From NCBI GenBank assembly GCA_905480075.1, contig CAJQOX010000110.1:1-64000 (forward strand): 64,000 nt of DNA, written 5' to 3'. Positions 27,612 through 37,506 of the stretch are shown here, in pieces. The DNA comes from an uncultured Aureispira sp. (GTDB lineage Bacteria > Bacteroidota > Bacteroidia > Chitinophagales > Saprospiraceae). The notes beneath the pieces are model-generated. The model did not search any database, was not told where the DNA came from, and was given only the letters and a program-made list of their open reading frames with translations. Each line of letters begins with the position of its first letter. The stretch's first letter is position 1. The position numbers and the translations under genes were made by a program.

Positions 27612-30600
27612 ATGAATTTTAAGATATTGAACTTTTCCTTATTTTTTTATAGCTTTTGTTATATTGCTGGATTAAGTGCAAATGACAACAGTTTTGATTA
27701 TCTGAAGGAAGATCTTTGGGAATCCCCTGTTTATACATTATTGGATACCTTACCTCCTATCACCGACAGGCAGGGAGATTTCATCACTGATGAAAACAAT
27801 AATCCCTTTGATCTTAATGACCCTAAAATTATAGAGAAAAAAGTAGAGTACGACCCCGAAAGTGGTTATTATATCATAACAGAAACTATTGACGGGTCCA
27901 ATTACAGGTCTCCGATGTACCTGAGTCCTGAAGAGTATTTCAAGTGGCGGGCAAAAGAAGAAGACAGTGCCTACATGAAAGAACTTTCAAAAATGAATAA
28001 GGTCGGAAAAGTGGGGGGAGACCCGATAGTGCCCTATCAGGACCGGATAAGCAAAGGCCTCGTAGAGCGTTTATTTTGTGGTTCTACTATTGATGTCCGC
28101 CCACAGGGGAATATTGGCCTTACCTTTGGCTTTGATTATCAAAAAATAGCAAATCCAATACTTACCGAACAACAACAACAACAAGGTGGTTTTGATTTTG
28201 ACATGAACATTCAACTGAGTGTAGTAGGGAAAATCGGTCAAAAACTTAAACTTTCCTTTAACTACAATACACAGGCTACCTTTGACTTTGACCGGCAGAT
28301 AAAGGTGGAATATCTTAGTGATACTGAATGTTCTGAAGACGACATTATCAAAAAGATAGAGGCCGGTAATGTTAGTTTTCCCCTGAGCACCTCACTTATT
28401 CAGGGGCGGCAGAATCTCTTTGGCTTTCGGACAGACCTGCAGTTTGGACGCCTTAAAATGTCACTAGTTGCCTCTCAGAGTCAGACAAAACGAAAAGAGA
28501 TACAAATTCAAGGTGGTTCACAGCTTCAGGATTTTGAAGTAACAGCAGACAACTATGATGAAAACCGGCACTTTTTCCTTTCGCATTACAACAGAGGAGC
28601 CTATGAACAGAACCTGGCGACACTACCACAGATAAATTCTTTGTTTAATATTACGAAAATTGAAGTTTGGGTTACAAACGACCGGAATGTTACAGAGGGT
28701 GTAAGGGATATTGTGGGCTACGCCGACCTTGGAGAACCTGAGACAGCAAATATGGTAAGCGGGAATGATTACACACCTGCTACAGCACCCGAACAAGGAG
28801 TTGACCTTTTGAACCGGAGACTTCCTGACAATGATGCAAACACGTTATATTCCAAATTACTTGATAGTGAAAACGGAGCACCACAATCTAATGCCCGTGG
28901 TCTTCAGACCTCTATCTCCGCTCTTCAGGGAGCAACCTTTAATATGAATGATGCGGAAGATTTTTCAAAAATAAGGGCAAGAAAGCTGGCACCTTCAGAA
29001 TTCACCTACGATCCTAAGCTGGGTTTTGTTTCTGTCAATGTTTCTATAAAACCAACCGATGTAGTTGCTGTAGCCTACCAATACACCTATAACGGGGAAC
29101 TTTATCAGGTGGGGGAGTTTGCACAGGATTTACCTCTTGATGCTGACACACTGAATGTGATGCACATGAAGCTGCTGAAAGGAGTTCGAACAAGAGTAGA
29201 CCTGCCTATATGGGACCTTATGATGAAAAACATTTATTCATTGGGCGCCTATCAGATCAATCAGGAAGATTTCATGTTGGATGTATTTTATCAGGACCCC
29301 GGAGGAGGGGAAAAGCGTTTTATTCCTGAAGGGCCGGTTAACGGGAAGCCTCTTATTACGATGCTGAATCTTGATAATCTGAACCGGGCATTAGACCCGA
29401 TTCCGGACGGTCAATTTGATTATGTACCCGGACTGACAATATTACCCAGGAACGGCAGGATAATATTCCCTGTTCTTGAGCCCTTTGGCAGCTCCCTGGA
29501 AAAAGAATTTTATACAGTACCCAACGACCCTGCAAGCATTCACCCCTTGTCGCAAAAATATTTATACAACCAATTGTATGACTCGACCATTACACGGGCC
29601 AGGGAATTCCCTGAATTTAACAGATACCTGATACGGGGTCGTTACAAATCCAGTGTATCATCAGAAATATCTTTAGGAGGTTTTAACATACCCAAGGGGT
29701 CTGTAGTAGTAACTGCCGGAGGAAGAACTTTAACAGAAGGCTCCGATTATACTATTGATTACAATCTGGGGAGAATCAAGATATTGAACGAATCCTATCT
29801 CAATTCAGGACAACCGGTCAGAGTTGCTTTTGAAGACAATTCGACCTTTGGTTTCAATCAACAAGGATTTTTCGGTGCCCGCTTTGACTATTTCATCAGT
29901 GAGAAAATCAATATCGGGGCTACCTTTTTACACCTGAACGAGCGCCCTTTTACACAAAAAGTAAATTATGGTGATGATCCGATATCAAACAGCATTTATG
30001 GCTTTGATGTACGCTATAGTGCTGAAGCCCCCTGGCTGACCCGATTAATAGACAAAATACCCCTAATCAGTACCAAGGCAATGTCGAACATATCCTTTAC
30101 GGCAGAATTTGCCCATCTGATACCGGGTGCACCCGATGTTATCAACCAGGGAAATGACAATGGCGGGGTGGTATACATTGATGATTTTGAAGGTTCTACA
30201 AGTAACTTCAATCTGTCTATACCAAGCCTCAACTGGATACTCGCATCGACCCCCCGAAGTGATGAGGTCAGTCCTTTGTTTCCTGAAGCGAGTTTATCGA
30301 ACGACCTTGAATACAACAAGAACAGGGCAAAAATATCCTGGTATAATCTTGAACCACAACTAGCCACAACGGCATCAAGCGCCAGTATTTACACCAGGGA
30401 GATACAGCAACAGGATGTTTTTCAGAATGTTCAATATACAGGACTGACCTATCAGGGATTACGTACCTTTGATCTAAATTACAACCCTACTCAAAGAGGG
30501 CCCTACAACTTCAGCACAGAAAACCTCGACATTGACGGAAAATTCACAGACCCTGAAGCGAGATGGGGTGGCGTAATGCGTAGTATACAGAACAGTGATT

Positions 30601-33600
30601 TCGAAGCCTCTAACATAGAATTCATAGAAGTATGGGTGATGAGTCCTTTCAAAGAAGGAAAAGGTGGTGATGGTGGAGATTTATACATAGATCTCGGAGA
30701 TGTTTCTGAAGATATCCTCAAGGATTCACGTCTGTTTTTTGAAAATGGTATACCGGATTCAAATGCAAATTCAAATGTTGACCAGACAGTATGGTCAAGA
30801 ATTCCCCGGACACAGGCAGTAACCCGTGCCTTTGATAATGACCCTTCAATCCGCAATCAGCAGGACATTGGACTCGATGGCTATGATGACGCCGGGGAAC
30901 AAATACAATTCAAGGGTTTTCTTGATACCATTGACGCAATGGTTACTGCGGGTCAGCTAAACGCATCTGTTGCGGCTGAATTGCGCAATGACCCCTCGGG
31001 AGATAACTTCCGCTACTACCGGGACGCCTACTATGACGATCCGAACAATATCCCTGCCGGAGTCAATTCTGTTCTTCACCGATACAGTAAATACAATAAC
31101 CCACAGGGTAATTCCACCAATGACCCTTCAACCACTTCGGGGGCAAATCAGGCAATCAGCACCTCCACCAATATACCGGACACGGAAGACCTGAACAAAG
31201 ACAATACATTAAACGAGCAAGAATCGTATTTTCAATATAAAATTCCAATCAGAAGGGACAACGGTGAAGAAATGGCTTTCACACAATACACCGTAGATTC
31301 TGTTCGGATGGATTATCAGGATGGCAATGGTCAGTCTGAATCTGTCTATTGGTATCAATTAAAAATACCTATAGACAAATTCACAAAACGGGTAGGTGGT
31401 ATTTCCGGCATTCGTGCTATACGTTTTATGCGCATGTATATGACAGGTTTCAATGAAGAGACTACGCTTAGAATGGCACGTCTTGATTTGATCAGGAACC
31501 AATGGAGAAGATATTTTCGCTCACTTGTTTTACCAGGTATGGTGATACCTCCGGAAGACCCGAGCAGTACTACATTTGATGTAAATGCGGTCAACATTGA
31601 AGAGAATGGTTCAAGAACCCCCTTCAATTATGTATTACCTCCGGGAGTTTCACGTGAACAGGTTATTGGTTCTGTTACAAATGCTCAGCAAAATGAACAA
31701 TCTCAATCTCTCAGAGTGTGTAACCTGGAAGATGGAGACGCAAGGGGGATATACAAAATCCTTAATCTTGACATGCGTGTCTACGAACGTATTAAGATGT
31801 ATGTTCATGCAGAAGATATCAGGGATGAATACCATAATGAAACAGGGGACATGACCTTGTTTATGCGAATTGGAAGTGATTTCGAGAACAACTACTATGA
31901 GTACGAAATCCCTTTAACAATGTCTGAAGAAGCCGGAGGAACCAATGAACCTTCCAATGTATGGCTTGAAGCAAATGAGTTTAACTTTCCTTTGTCCCTA
32001 TTGCGGGAAATAAAAACCGACAGAGAACTTAAAGGAGTTGCCGTTAGTGACTTGCACGAACTTCCAGATGGAGAAAACCGAGTTAAAATCAAAGGAAATC
32101 CTACTTTGGGACAGGTAAAAAATGTCATGATAGGTATACGCAACAAAAAAGACGATGGCCTTGCCCGCTGTGCAGAAGTTTGGGTAAATGAACTAAGACT
32201 TACCGGTTTTGACGAACGGGGTGGTTTTGCCGGATTGGCGAGGCTTGATGTACAATTGGCTGATTTAGGACAATTTACTGCATCGGGAAGTTTTCAATCT
32301 ATCGGCTTTGGCAATATTGATCAGAGTGTGGGAGAACGCAGCCGTGAACAAAACATTCAATATGATTTTTCAGGCTCTTTAAAACTTGATAAATTCTTTC
32401 CTAAAAAATGGAAATTAAACATTCCCTTTTATGCTCAGTATTCTCAGGAAATAAGCACACCGGAATACGACCCTTATCAATTGGATGTTCCTTTAGAGGA
32501 AAGGCTGTCTTCAATTGTTGATTTGAATGAACGAAAATCAATCCGGGAAGCCGCAAGAACTGTTCGTACCATTTCCAGTTTCAATTTTACCAATGTAAAA
32601 AAAGGCAGAACTTCAAAATTCATCCCCTTGCCTACCGACATTTCTAATTTCTCATTCACCTATGCACAATCGAGTAATCTTTTCCGTTCGCCAATAATTG
32701 AACGGGAGGAACGTACAGAACACAGAGGAGTAATAGATTATAAATATTCTCCCGGCACCAAATCAATTTATCCTTTCAAAAAAGCCATTAATAAAATAAA
32801 GAATAAAAAAGTTGTAAAATGGCTTGCGCTGATACGTGATATAAACATTAACCCACTACCAAACAGTATAGGGTTTCGAAACGAACTCAAAAGAAACTTC
32901 GGAGAGACTACCTATAAATTTACAGAAGGAGTAACAAGTACCTATTACGACAAGAAGTTTTCATGGGACAGGACCTATTCTTTACAATGGAATATTTTCA
33001 AAGCGCTTAAGTTCAACTATAACGCAACCAATTTCGGAGTCATTGATGAGCCCGAAGGAAGGGTTAACACGGAGGAAAAAAGAGACTCATTATGGTCGAA
33101 TGTAGCCCGATTTGGTCGTACCAAAAACTATCAGCACAACATCAGCCTAAGCTATACGCTGCCTTTGAAAAAAATTCCTATTTTGAATTGGATATCTGTC
33201 AAAGGACAGTATAATGCTACTTACAGCTGGACTGCAGCGACTTTGGGGATGGATTCTTTGGGCCATACAATACAAAACTCTCAGAAACGTCAGGTAACGG
33301 GAGATTTTCAGTTCAAAAAACTATATGACAAATGGAAGTATCTCAAGAAAATAAATACTCCCAAGCGACCGAATGCCAAAAAGCCTAAAAAGGTAAAGTT
33401 TCCGGACAAACCTAAATACCCACCTTTGAAGGAAATAAAAGATGAGGAAAAACGGGATGAAGAAAAAATAAAAAGAAAAGATGAATTAAAAAAGTGGCGG
33501 AATGATGTCAGGAAAATTCGTGAAAAGCGAATGCCCTCGGATGCGGAACGTGCTATAATCAGGCCTTTCCTTTTACTTCAACGTGCAAGAATCACCTATA

Positions 33601-35030
33601 ACGAAAACTTTACTACGGTATTGCCGGGTTTTGTGGGCGTTTCAAAATATATAGGACAGGATTACACCGGAACTAGTACGAATGCAGGTCCGAGACCGGG
33701 TTGGGGCTTTATTGCCGGTTTGCAACCGGACAATGCCTGGCTTGACAATGCATCGGAAAGCGGGTGGATAACCAATAATATTTATCAGAACAAGCAGGTT
33801 ATACAAACTCATACTCAAACCTACACGGCCAAAGTGACACTGGAACCCTACAAAGGCTTTAAGATAGATGTTGATTTGAATAAAACAATAACAGAAAATT
33901 ATTCAGAATTATTTAAGGTAGAAGATCAGTTCAGCAATGATCAGTTCTCTCATTTAAATGCAATGCAACGGGGGAATATAAAAATGACCTATTTACCATT
34001 GTCCACCTTCTTTGACAAACAGGGTACTAAAGGAATAAACTCCTCGGTAAACTTTGAGACCTTCGAAGCAAACCGTATTATCATTTCTCAACGCAAGGGA
34101 TTGGGCAACCATGACAATCAGGAAGAGAATGCAGGGTTTACAGAGGGCTACGGCCGATACCAACAAGACGTATTAATTCCTGCTTTTCTGGCTGCATACA
34201 CCGGGAGAAGTGCTGAATCTGTTGATCTTGGTGACATCAGAAATGCAGTTCCTATGCCGAACTGGAAACTGACCTATAACGGACTGGCAAAAATAAAAGG
34301 GCTGGATAAAATATTCTCCAGTTTTAGTCTGACACATGGATATAAATCTACATTATCGGTCAGCAGTTTTGTTACGGACCTTGATTATGCCTCTACATTA
34401 AATGTAAACGGTACAGATGGCAAAGATATTAACAGCCAGAATTATTACTCAAGTTTTGAAATCCCCAATTTAATAATTTCCGAATCCTTCAATCCCTTAA
34501 TAGGGTTGGACATGCGTTTTAAAAATGATCTTTCATTGCGTTTTCAATATAAGACAAGCAGAAACCTTGCTATGAGCTTTATTGACTACCAATTGAGTGA
34601 ACAAAACACTACGGATATTACTGTTGGGTTTGGCTGGAAATTTAAAAATTTCAAATTTAAAAACCTTGCCAAGTTATTTAAATCTAAAAAGAAGAAAAAC
34701 GACAAGGCTAAAACCAAAATGAAAATCGGAGAAATGGATTTCAATTTTGATTTTGGTAAAACTGTAGCTAAAGACGAATTAAATCTGAAATGTGATGTAT
34801 CTTTCAGGGATGACAAGACAGTAAATCACATATTGGATCAGGATCAATCTGTAGCAACGCGTGGTATGAAAACTATCCGGATATCCCCCTCTATTGAGTG
34901 GATTCCAAACAACCGTTTGACGTTCCGTTTGTTTTTTGATTATACACAAACTATTCCTGCGGTATCTACTTCTTTTCCGATTACCAGTGTAAAAGGAGGT
35001 CTTACGATTAGATTCTCTTTATCTCAATAA
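27612..35030 (+). CDS. sprA: T9SS outer-membrane translocon / gliding protein SprA
   Basis: ~2470 aa; 'DVRPQGNIGLTFGFDYQKIANPILTEQQQQQGGFDFDMNIQLSVVGKIG', 'GGVVYIDDFEGSTSNFNL'; downstream of ruvA as commonly seen. ATG 27612 preferred over TTG 27588. Confidence 0.97.
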   Translation: MNFKILNFSLFFYSFCYIAGLSANDNSFDYLKEDLWESPVYTLLDTLPPITDRQGDFITDENNNPFDLNDPKIIEKKVEYDPESGYYIITETIDGSNYRSPMYLSPEEYFKWRAKEEDSAYMKELSKMNKVGKVGGDPIVPYQDRISKGLVERLFCGSTIDVRPQGNIGLTFGFDYQKIANPILTEQQQQQGGFDFDMNIQLSVVGKIGQKLKLSFNYNTQATFDFDRQIKVEYLSDTECSEDDIIKKIEAGNVSFPLSTSLIQGRQNLFGFRTDLQFGRLKMSLVASQSQTKRKEIQIQGGSQLQDFEVTADNYDENRHFFLSHYNRGAYEQNLATLPQINSLFNITKIEVWVTNDRNVTEGVRDIVGYADLGEPETANMVSGNDYTPATAPEQGVDLLNRRLPDNDANTLYSKLLDSENGAPQSNARGLQTSISALQGATFNMNDAEDFSKIRARKLAPSEFTYDPKLGFVSVNVSIKPTDVVAVAYQYTYNGELYQVGEFAQDLPLDADTLNVMHMKLLKGVRTRVDLPIWDLMMKNIYSLGAYQINQEDFMLDVFYQDPGGGEKRFIPEGPVNGKPLITMLNLDNLNRALDPIPDGQFDYVPGLTILPRNGRIIFPVLEPFGSSLEKEFYTVPNDPASIHPLSQKYLYNQLYDSTITRAREFPEFNRYLIRGRYKSSVSSEISLGGFNIPKGSVVVTAGGRTLTEGSDYTIDYNLGRIKILNESYLNSGQPVRVAFEDNSTFGFNQQGFFGARFDYFISEKINIGATFLHLNERPFTQKVNYGDDPISNSIYGFDVRYSAEAPWLTRLIDKIPLISTKAMSNISFTAEFAHLIPGAPDVINQGNDNGGVVYIDDFEGSTSNFNLSIPSLNWILASTPRSDEVSPLFPEASLSNDLEYNKNRAKISWYNLEPQLATTASSASIYTREIQQQDVFQNVQYTGLTYQGLRTFDLNYNPTQRGPYNFSTENLDIDGKFTDPEARWGGVMRSIQNSDFEASNIEFIEVWVMSPFKEGKGGDGGDLYIDLGDVSEDILKDSRLFFENGIPDSNANSNVDQTVWSRIPRTQAVTRAFDNDPSIRNQQDIGLDGYDDAGEQIQFKGFLDTIDAMVTAGQLNASVAAELRNDPSGDNFRYYRDAYYDDPNNIPAGVNSVLHRYSKYNNPQGNSTNDPSTTSGANQAISTSTNIPDTEDLNKDNTLNEQESYFQYKIPIRRDNGEEMAFTQYTVDSVRMDYQDGNGQSESVYWYQLKIPIDKFTKRVGGISGIRAIRFMRMYMTGFNEETTLRMARLDLIRNQWRRYFRSLVLPGMVIPPEDPSSTTFDVNAVNIEENGSRTPFNYVLPPGVSREQVIGSVTNAQQNEQSQSLRVCNLEDGDARGIYKILNLDMRVYERIKMYVHAEDIRDEYHNETGDMTLFMRIGSDFENNYYEYEIPLTMSEEAGGTNEPSNVWLEANEFNFPLSLLREIKTDRELKGVAVSDLHELPDGENRVKIKGNPTLGQVKNVMIGIRNKKDDGLARCAEVWVNELRLTGFDERGGFAGLARLDVQLADLGQFTASGSFQSIGFGNIDQSVGERSREQNIQYDFSGSLKLDKFFPKKWKLNIPFYAQYSQEISTPEYDPYQLDVPLEERLSSIVDLNERKSIREAARTVRTISSFNFTNVKKGRTSKFIPLPTDISNFSFTYAQSSNLFRSPIIEREERTEHRGVIDYKYSPGTKSIYPFKKAINKIKNKKVVKWLALIRDININPLPNSIGFRNELKRNFGETTYKFTEGVTSTYYDKKFSWDRTYSLQWNIFKALKFNYNATNFGVIDEPEGRVNTEEKRDSLWSNVARFGRTKNYQHNISLSYTLPLKKIPILNWISVKGQYNATYSWTAATLGMDSLGHTIQNSQKRQVTGDFQFKKLYDKWKYLKKINTPKRPNAKKPKKVKFPDKPKYPPLKEIKDEEKRDEEKIKRKDELKKWRNDVRKIREKRMPSDAERAIIRPFLLLQRARITYNENFTTVLPGFVGVSKYIGQDYTGTSTNAGPRPGWGFIAGLQPDNAWLDNASESGWITNNIYQNKQVIQTHTQTYTAKVTLEPYKGFKIDVDLNKTITENYSELFKVEDQFSNDQFSHLNAMQRGNIKMTYLPLSTFFDKQGTKGINSSVNFETFEANRIIISQRKGLGNHDNQEENAGFTEGYGRYQQDVLIPAFLAAYTGRSAESVDLGDIRNAVPMPNWKLTYNGLAKIKGLDKIFSSFSLTHGYKSTLSVSSFVTDLDYASTLNVNGTDGKDINSQNYYSSFEIPNLIISESFNPLIGLDMRFKNDLSLRFQYKTSRNLAMSFIDYQLSEQNTTDITVGFGWKFKNFKFKNLAKLFKSKKKKNDKAKTKMKIGEMDFNFDFGKTVAKDELNLKCDVSFRDDKTVNHILDQDQSVATRGMKTIRISPSIEWIPNNRLTFRLFFDYTQTIPAVSTSFPITSVKGGLTIRFSLSQ

Positions 35031-35060
35031 AAACAACGGAGTCTGATAAAATAAATCGGC

Positions 35061-35095
35061 AAGAGCTTTTCCTTAAACAGAAAAGCTCTTTTTTT
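35061..35095 (+). terminator. Rho-independent terminator after sprA
   Basis: AAGAGCTTTT-ccttaaacag-AAAAGCTCTT + T-run. Confidence 0.9.
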
Positions 35096-35428
35096 ATCGG
35101 ATAATCATAAAAACAGGCACCTTATACAGATTTACTAATTCGAAAAGCCTAAAGAAACTTAATGATTCTTAACTGTTATATTTTTTTTATTTAAAAACGT
35201 TTATATTTTTTCAACGTTTTTTTAATGGACAATTAGTAAATTTTAAGGATTATATAATTAAAAAGATTTTAGGGAGATTGTAAACGCCCACACACACAAC
35301 AGAGGGCACGGCATGATCAAGATTCCTCAAGACACCCTGTTCAAAACATAGACGAATCCCCTGCATCAACTGCATCGAATCCATCTCATGAGAACAATCA
35401 GAATAATCAGAACAATCAGAACAATCAT

Positions 35429-35536
35429 CGTCAGTGATGTGCAGTAGTGTGGCCTACGGCCACAGACCACAGCAGCTGTTTTTACAGATGTTGTGGGCCG
35501 AGCGGAAGCGAGCTGCGTAACGTAGCGCCCGGACGC
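35429..35536 (+). repeat. Structured GC-rich intergenic repeat, copy 3
   Basis: CGTCAGTGATGTGCAGTAGTGTGGCCTACGGCCACAGACCACAGCAGCTGTTTTTACAGATGTTGTGGGCCGAGCGGAAGCGAGCTGCGTAACGTAGCGCCCGGACGC; closely matches copy 2. Confidence 0.93.
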
Positions 35537-35709
35537 AAAAAGCAAATAAAAAAATAAGTTCTCTGTCTGGACGGAGCAGAAAAAATAGTATATTTATCCT
35601 TTGATCCGGAATAAAAGAGCAAATAAATAATTCAAAAAAATAAGCAAAATTGCATTAGATTTCTGTAATTTTACTAAATACAATTAAACATAAGATAAAA
35701 CCATAAAAA

Positions 35710-36030
35710 ATGAGTGATAAAAATCAAAAACCGAACGAGATAAGCATCGAGTTGCCAGAAGAAATTGCGGAAGGTATTTATGCAAATTTAAGTATAATCT
35801 CACATTCGAATTCAGAGTTTGTACTCGACTTCATCCGAATGGTACCTAATGTCCCCAAGGCGAAGGTAAAATCAAGGGTTATTATGACCCCACAACAAAC
35901 AAAAAGGTTGATGATTGCAATAAGAGAGAACATAAAGCGCTACGAGGCTGCACATGGAATTATTAAGGAATCGGATATGAATCAAATGCCATTTCCAATG
36001 AATTTCAACAGCCCGAAAGGTCAGGCATAA
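35710..36030 (+). CDS. DUF3467 domain-containing protein
   Basis: 'GIYANLSIISHSNSEFVLDFIRMVPNVPKAKVKSRVIMTPQQTKRLMIAIRENIKRYEAAHG'. Confidence 0.93.
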   Translation: MSDKNQKPNEISIELPEEIAEGIYANLSIISHSNSEFVLDFIRMVPNVPKAKVKSRVIMTPQQTKRLMIAIRENIKRYEAAHGIIKESDMNQMPFPMNFNSPKGQA

Positions 36031-36056
36031 AAACAGAAGATTAATTAATATTTTCT

Positions 36057-36098
36057 AAAAGAGAGGTTGTCGGATTAATCCGGCAACCTCTCTTTTAT
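36057..36098. terminator. Bidirectional terminator between convergent DUF3467 and ion-channel genes
   Basis: AAAAGAGAGGTTGtCGGATTAATCCGgCAACCTCTCTTTT. Confidence 0.88.
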
Positions 36099-36131
36099 GA
36101 TACAACAATAAATTAAAAACGTCAGGAGCTA

Positions 36132-37220
36132 TCAGACTTTAGGTCTTACCGTTCTGATTCTTCTTGGCCTCGGAGGAGGCGTGTCATCTCCTCCATCGTC
36201 ATCTCCCCCATCGTCATCGTCATCACCCCCATCGTCATCTCCATCTCCTCCATCGTCATTGCCTCCATCGTCATTGTCATCACCTCCATCGTCATCTCCC
36301 CCATCGTCAATATCATCCGTAATAATATCATCATTTTTTTTATTAAACCGTTCTTCTTCTTCTCTTTTAGCATCCAAAACCAATTGAAAATTATTTACGA
36401 TGGCACCCACAACGAGGTTGACCAGCAGATAGGCTGCTATGACCATCCAGGACACATGAAATAAAGTTACTACCCAATTAGAAGTCTTGGGGACAGAATT
36501 CATTTTATCTTTTTCATTGGGATTTTGGGCAAAAGAGCCTTTTTTATCTTTTTGGGTGTGTTCATTCGATAGCAGGTTGTATCTTAAATCGGTCCAGTCC
36601 TCCCCTGTTAAAATCCGGAACAAAGAGAAGAAAGCCTCCCCGAGATCACCATAGGGATCGGGGTTACTTATAGTCAGTTCAAGATGTTCGGAGGTATTGT
36701 AGTCATGATTTTTAAAGAGGGTAACCCCCATAATTGCATAAATATACATAATGAGGAGAAAAAGCACTGCAATATACGAGAGGGATTTGATAGAACGCAA
36801 TAATACACCGATGAGGACGCGGAGTTCTTCAATTGCTCTGATTGAGCGGGTCAGCTGAACAATTCTCAAGACTCTGAGTGTGGCAAAGACTGAATTTTGT
36901 CTTGGGTCCATCTCAGGAAAAATGATTCCGGCTACTTCCGGAACAATACCAACGAGGAGAATAAAGACATCGAACCAATTCCATCTATCTGCAAAATATT
37001 CTTTAGTAGAATTTCTTCCATGCCATCGAAGCGCCACCTCAATAAAAAAGACAAAGAGGATACAGAGTTGAATTACCTGAATGGAGCTCGGCATTCCATC
37101 ATAAGTCTGAACACCAATCAAAAGTCCGTTGATAACAATAAGTCCCAAAATGGTCATATTGAACAGGGTACTGTTTATAATTTTCCTGGCCTGTTGTCTG
37201 GATTTTGATTCAACGTTCAT
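36132..37220 (-). CDS. Single-domain voltage-gated cation channel (Ion_trans / NaChBac-like) with Asp/Gly-repeat C-terminus
   Basis: 6-TM Ion_trans; S4 'LRVLRIVQLTRSIRAIEELRVL'; pore 'AFFSLFRILTGEDWTDLRYNLL'; S6 'AAYLLVNLVVGAIVNNFQLVLDAKREEEE'. Confidence 0.92.
   Translation of the reverse strand: MNVESKSRQQARKIINSTLFNMTILGLIVINGLLIGVQTYDGMPSSIQVIQLCILFVFFIEVALRWHGRNSTKEYFADRWNWFDVFILLVGIVPEVAGIIFPEMDPRQNSVFATLRVLRIVQLTRSIRAIEELRVLIGVLLRSIKSLSYIAVLFLLIMYIYAIMGVTLFKNHDYNTSEHLELTISNPDPYGDLGEAFFSLFRILTGEDWTDLRYNLLSNEHTQKDKKGSFAQNPNEKDKMNSVPKTSNWVVTLFHVSWMVIAAYLLVNLVVGAIVNNFQLVLDAKREEEERFNKKNDDIITDDIDDGGDDDGGDDNDDGGNDDGGDGDDDGGDDDDDGGDDDGGDDTPPPRPRRIRTVRPKV
36181..36310. repeat. Trinucleotide-phased tandem repeats encoding the poly-(D/G) tail
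   Basis: Repeated catcgtcatctcccc / catcgtcattgcctc units; coding strand GATGACGATGGAGG-type repeats. Confidence 0.9.
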
Positions 37221-37506
37221 AGAGTTATTAAAAATTTAGAGGAACGGGTATTATGTTTAAAGATTTAGATCTGTAAAATTAAAAATTTTGTTGGAAAATC
37301 AAGATACTATTATAGTTTTAAAATTGAAGAATTTCGGGCTTGTTTTTTAACTATCTGAATAATAAACAGGGTTAATTTTAGTCCTTTTGAGTAAGGAATG
37401 AGTATATAATATTGAATTCAGAAAATTTTTCATACCGTTTTTTTTAATTAGCATGAAATAAACTTTCATATAAATTCCAATAAAGATATCATCATTAATT
37501 AAAAAA

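Noticed and set aside
30014-30367. 117-aa antisense ORFs within sprA (also 30503-30856)
   Set aside because: Lie inside the continuous, clearly homologous sprA frame; no independent support.
35397-35428. CRISPR-like short repeats (ATCAGAACA)
   Set aside because: Unit is only ~9 nt with no spacers; treated as a phased array adjoining repeat copy 3.
36146-36373. Met/Glu/Thr-repeat ORF
   Set aside because: Alternative frame of the same repeat tract in the channel gene.
36181-36387. Ser/Pro-repeat ORF 'MSSPPSSSPP...'
   Set aside because: Antisense to the Asp/Gly tail of the channel; artefact of the trinucleotide repeat.
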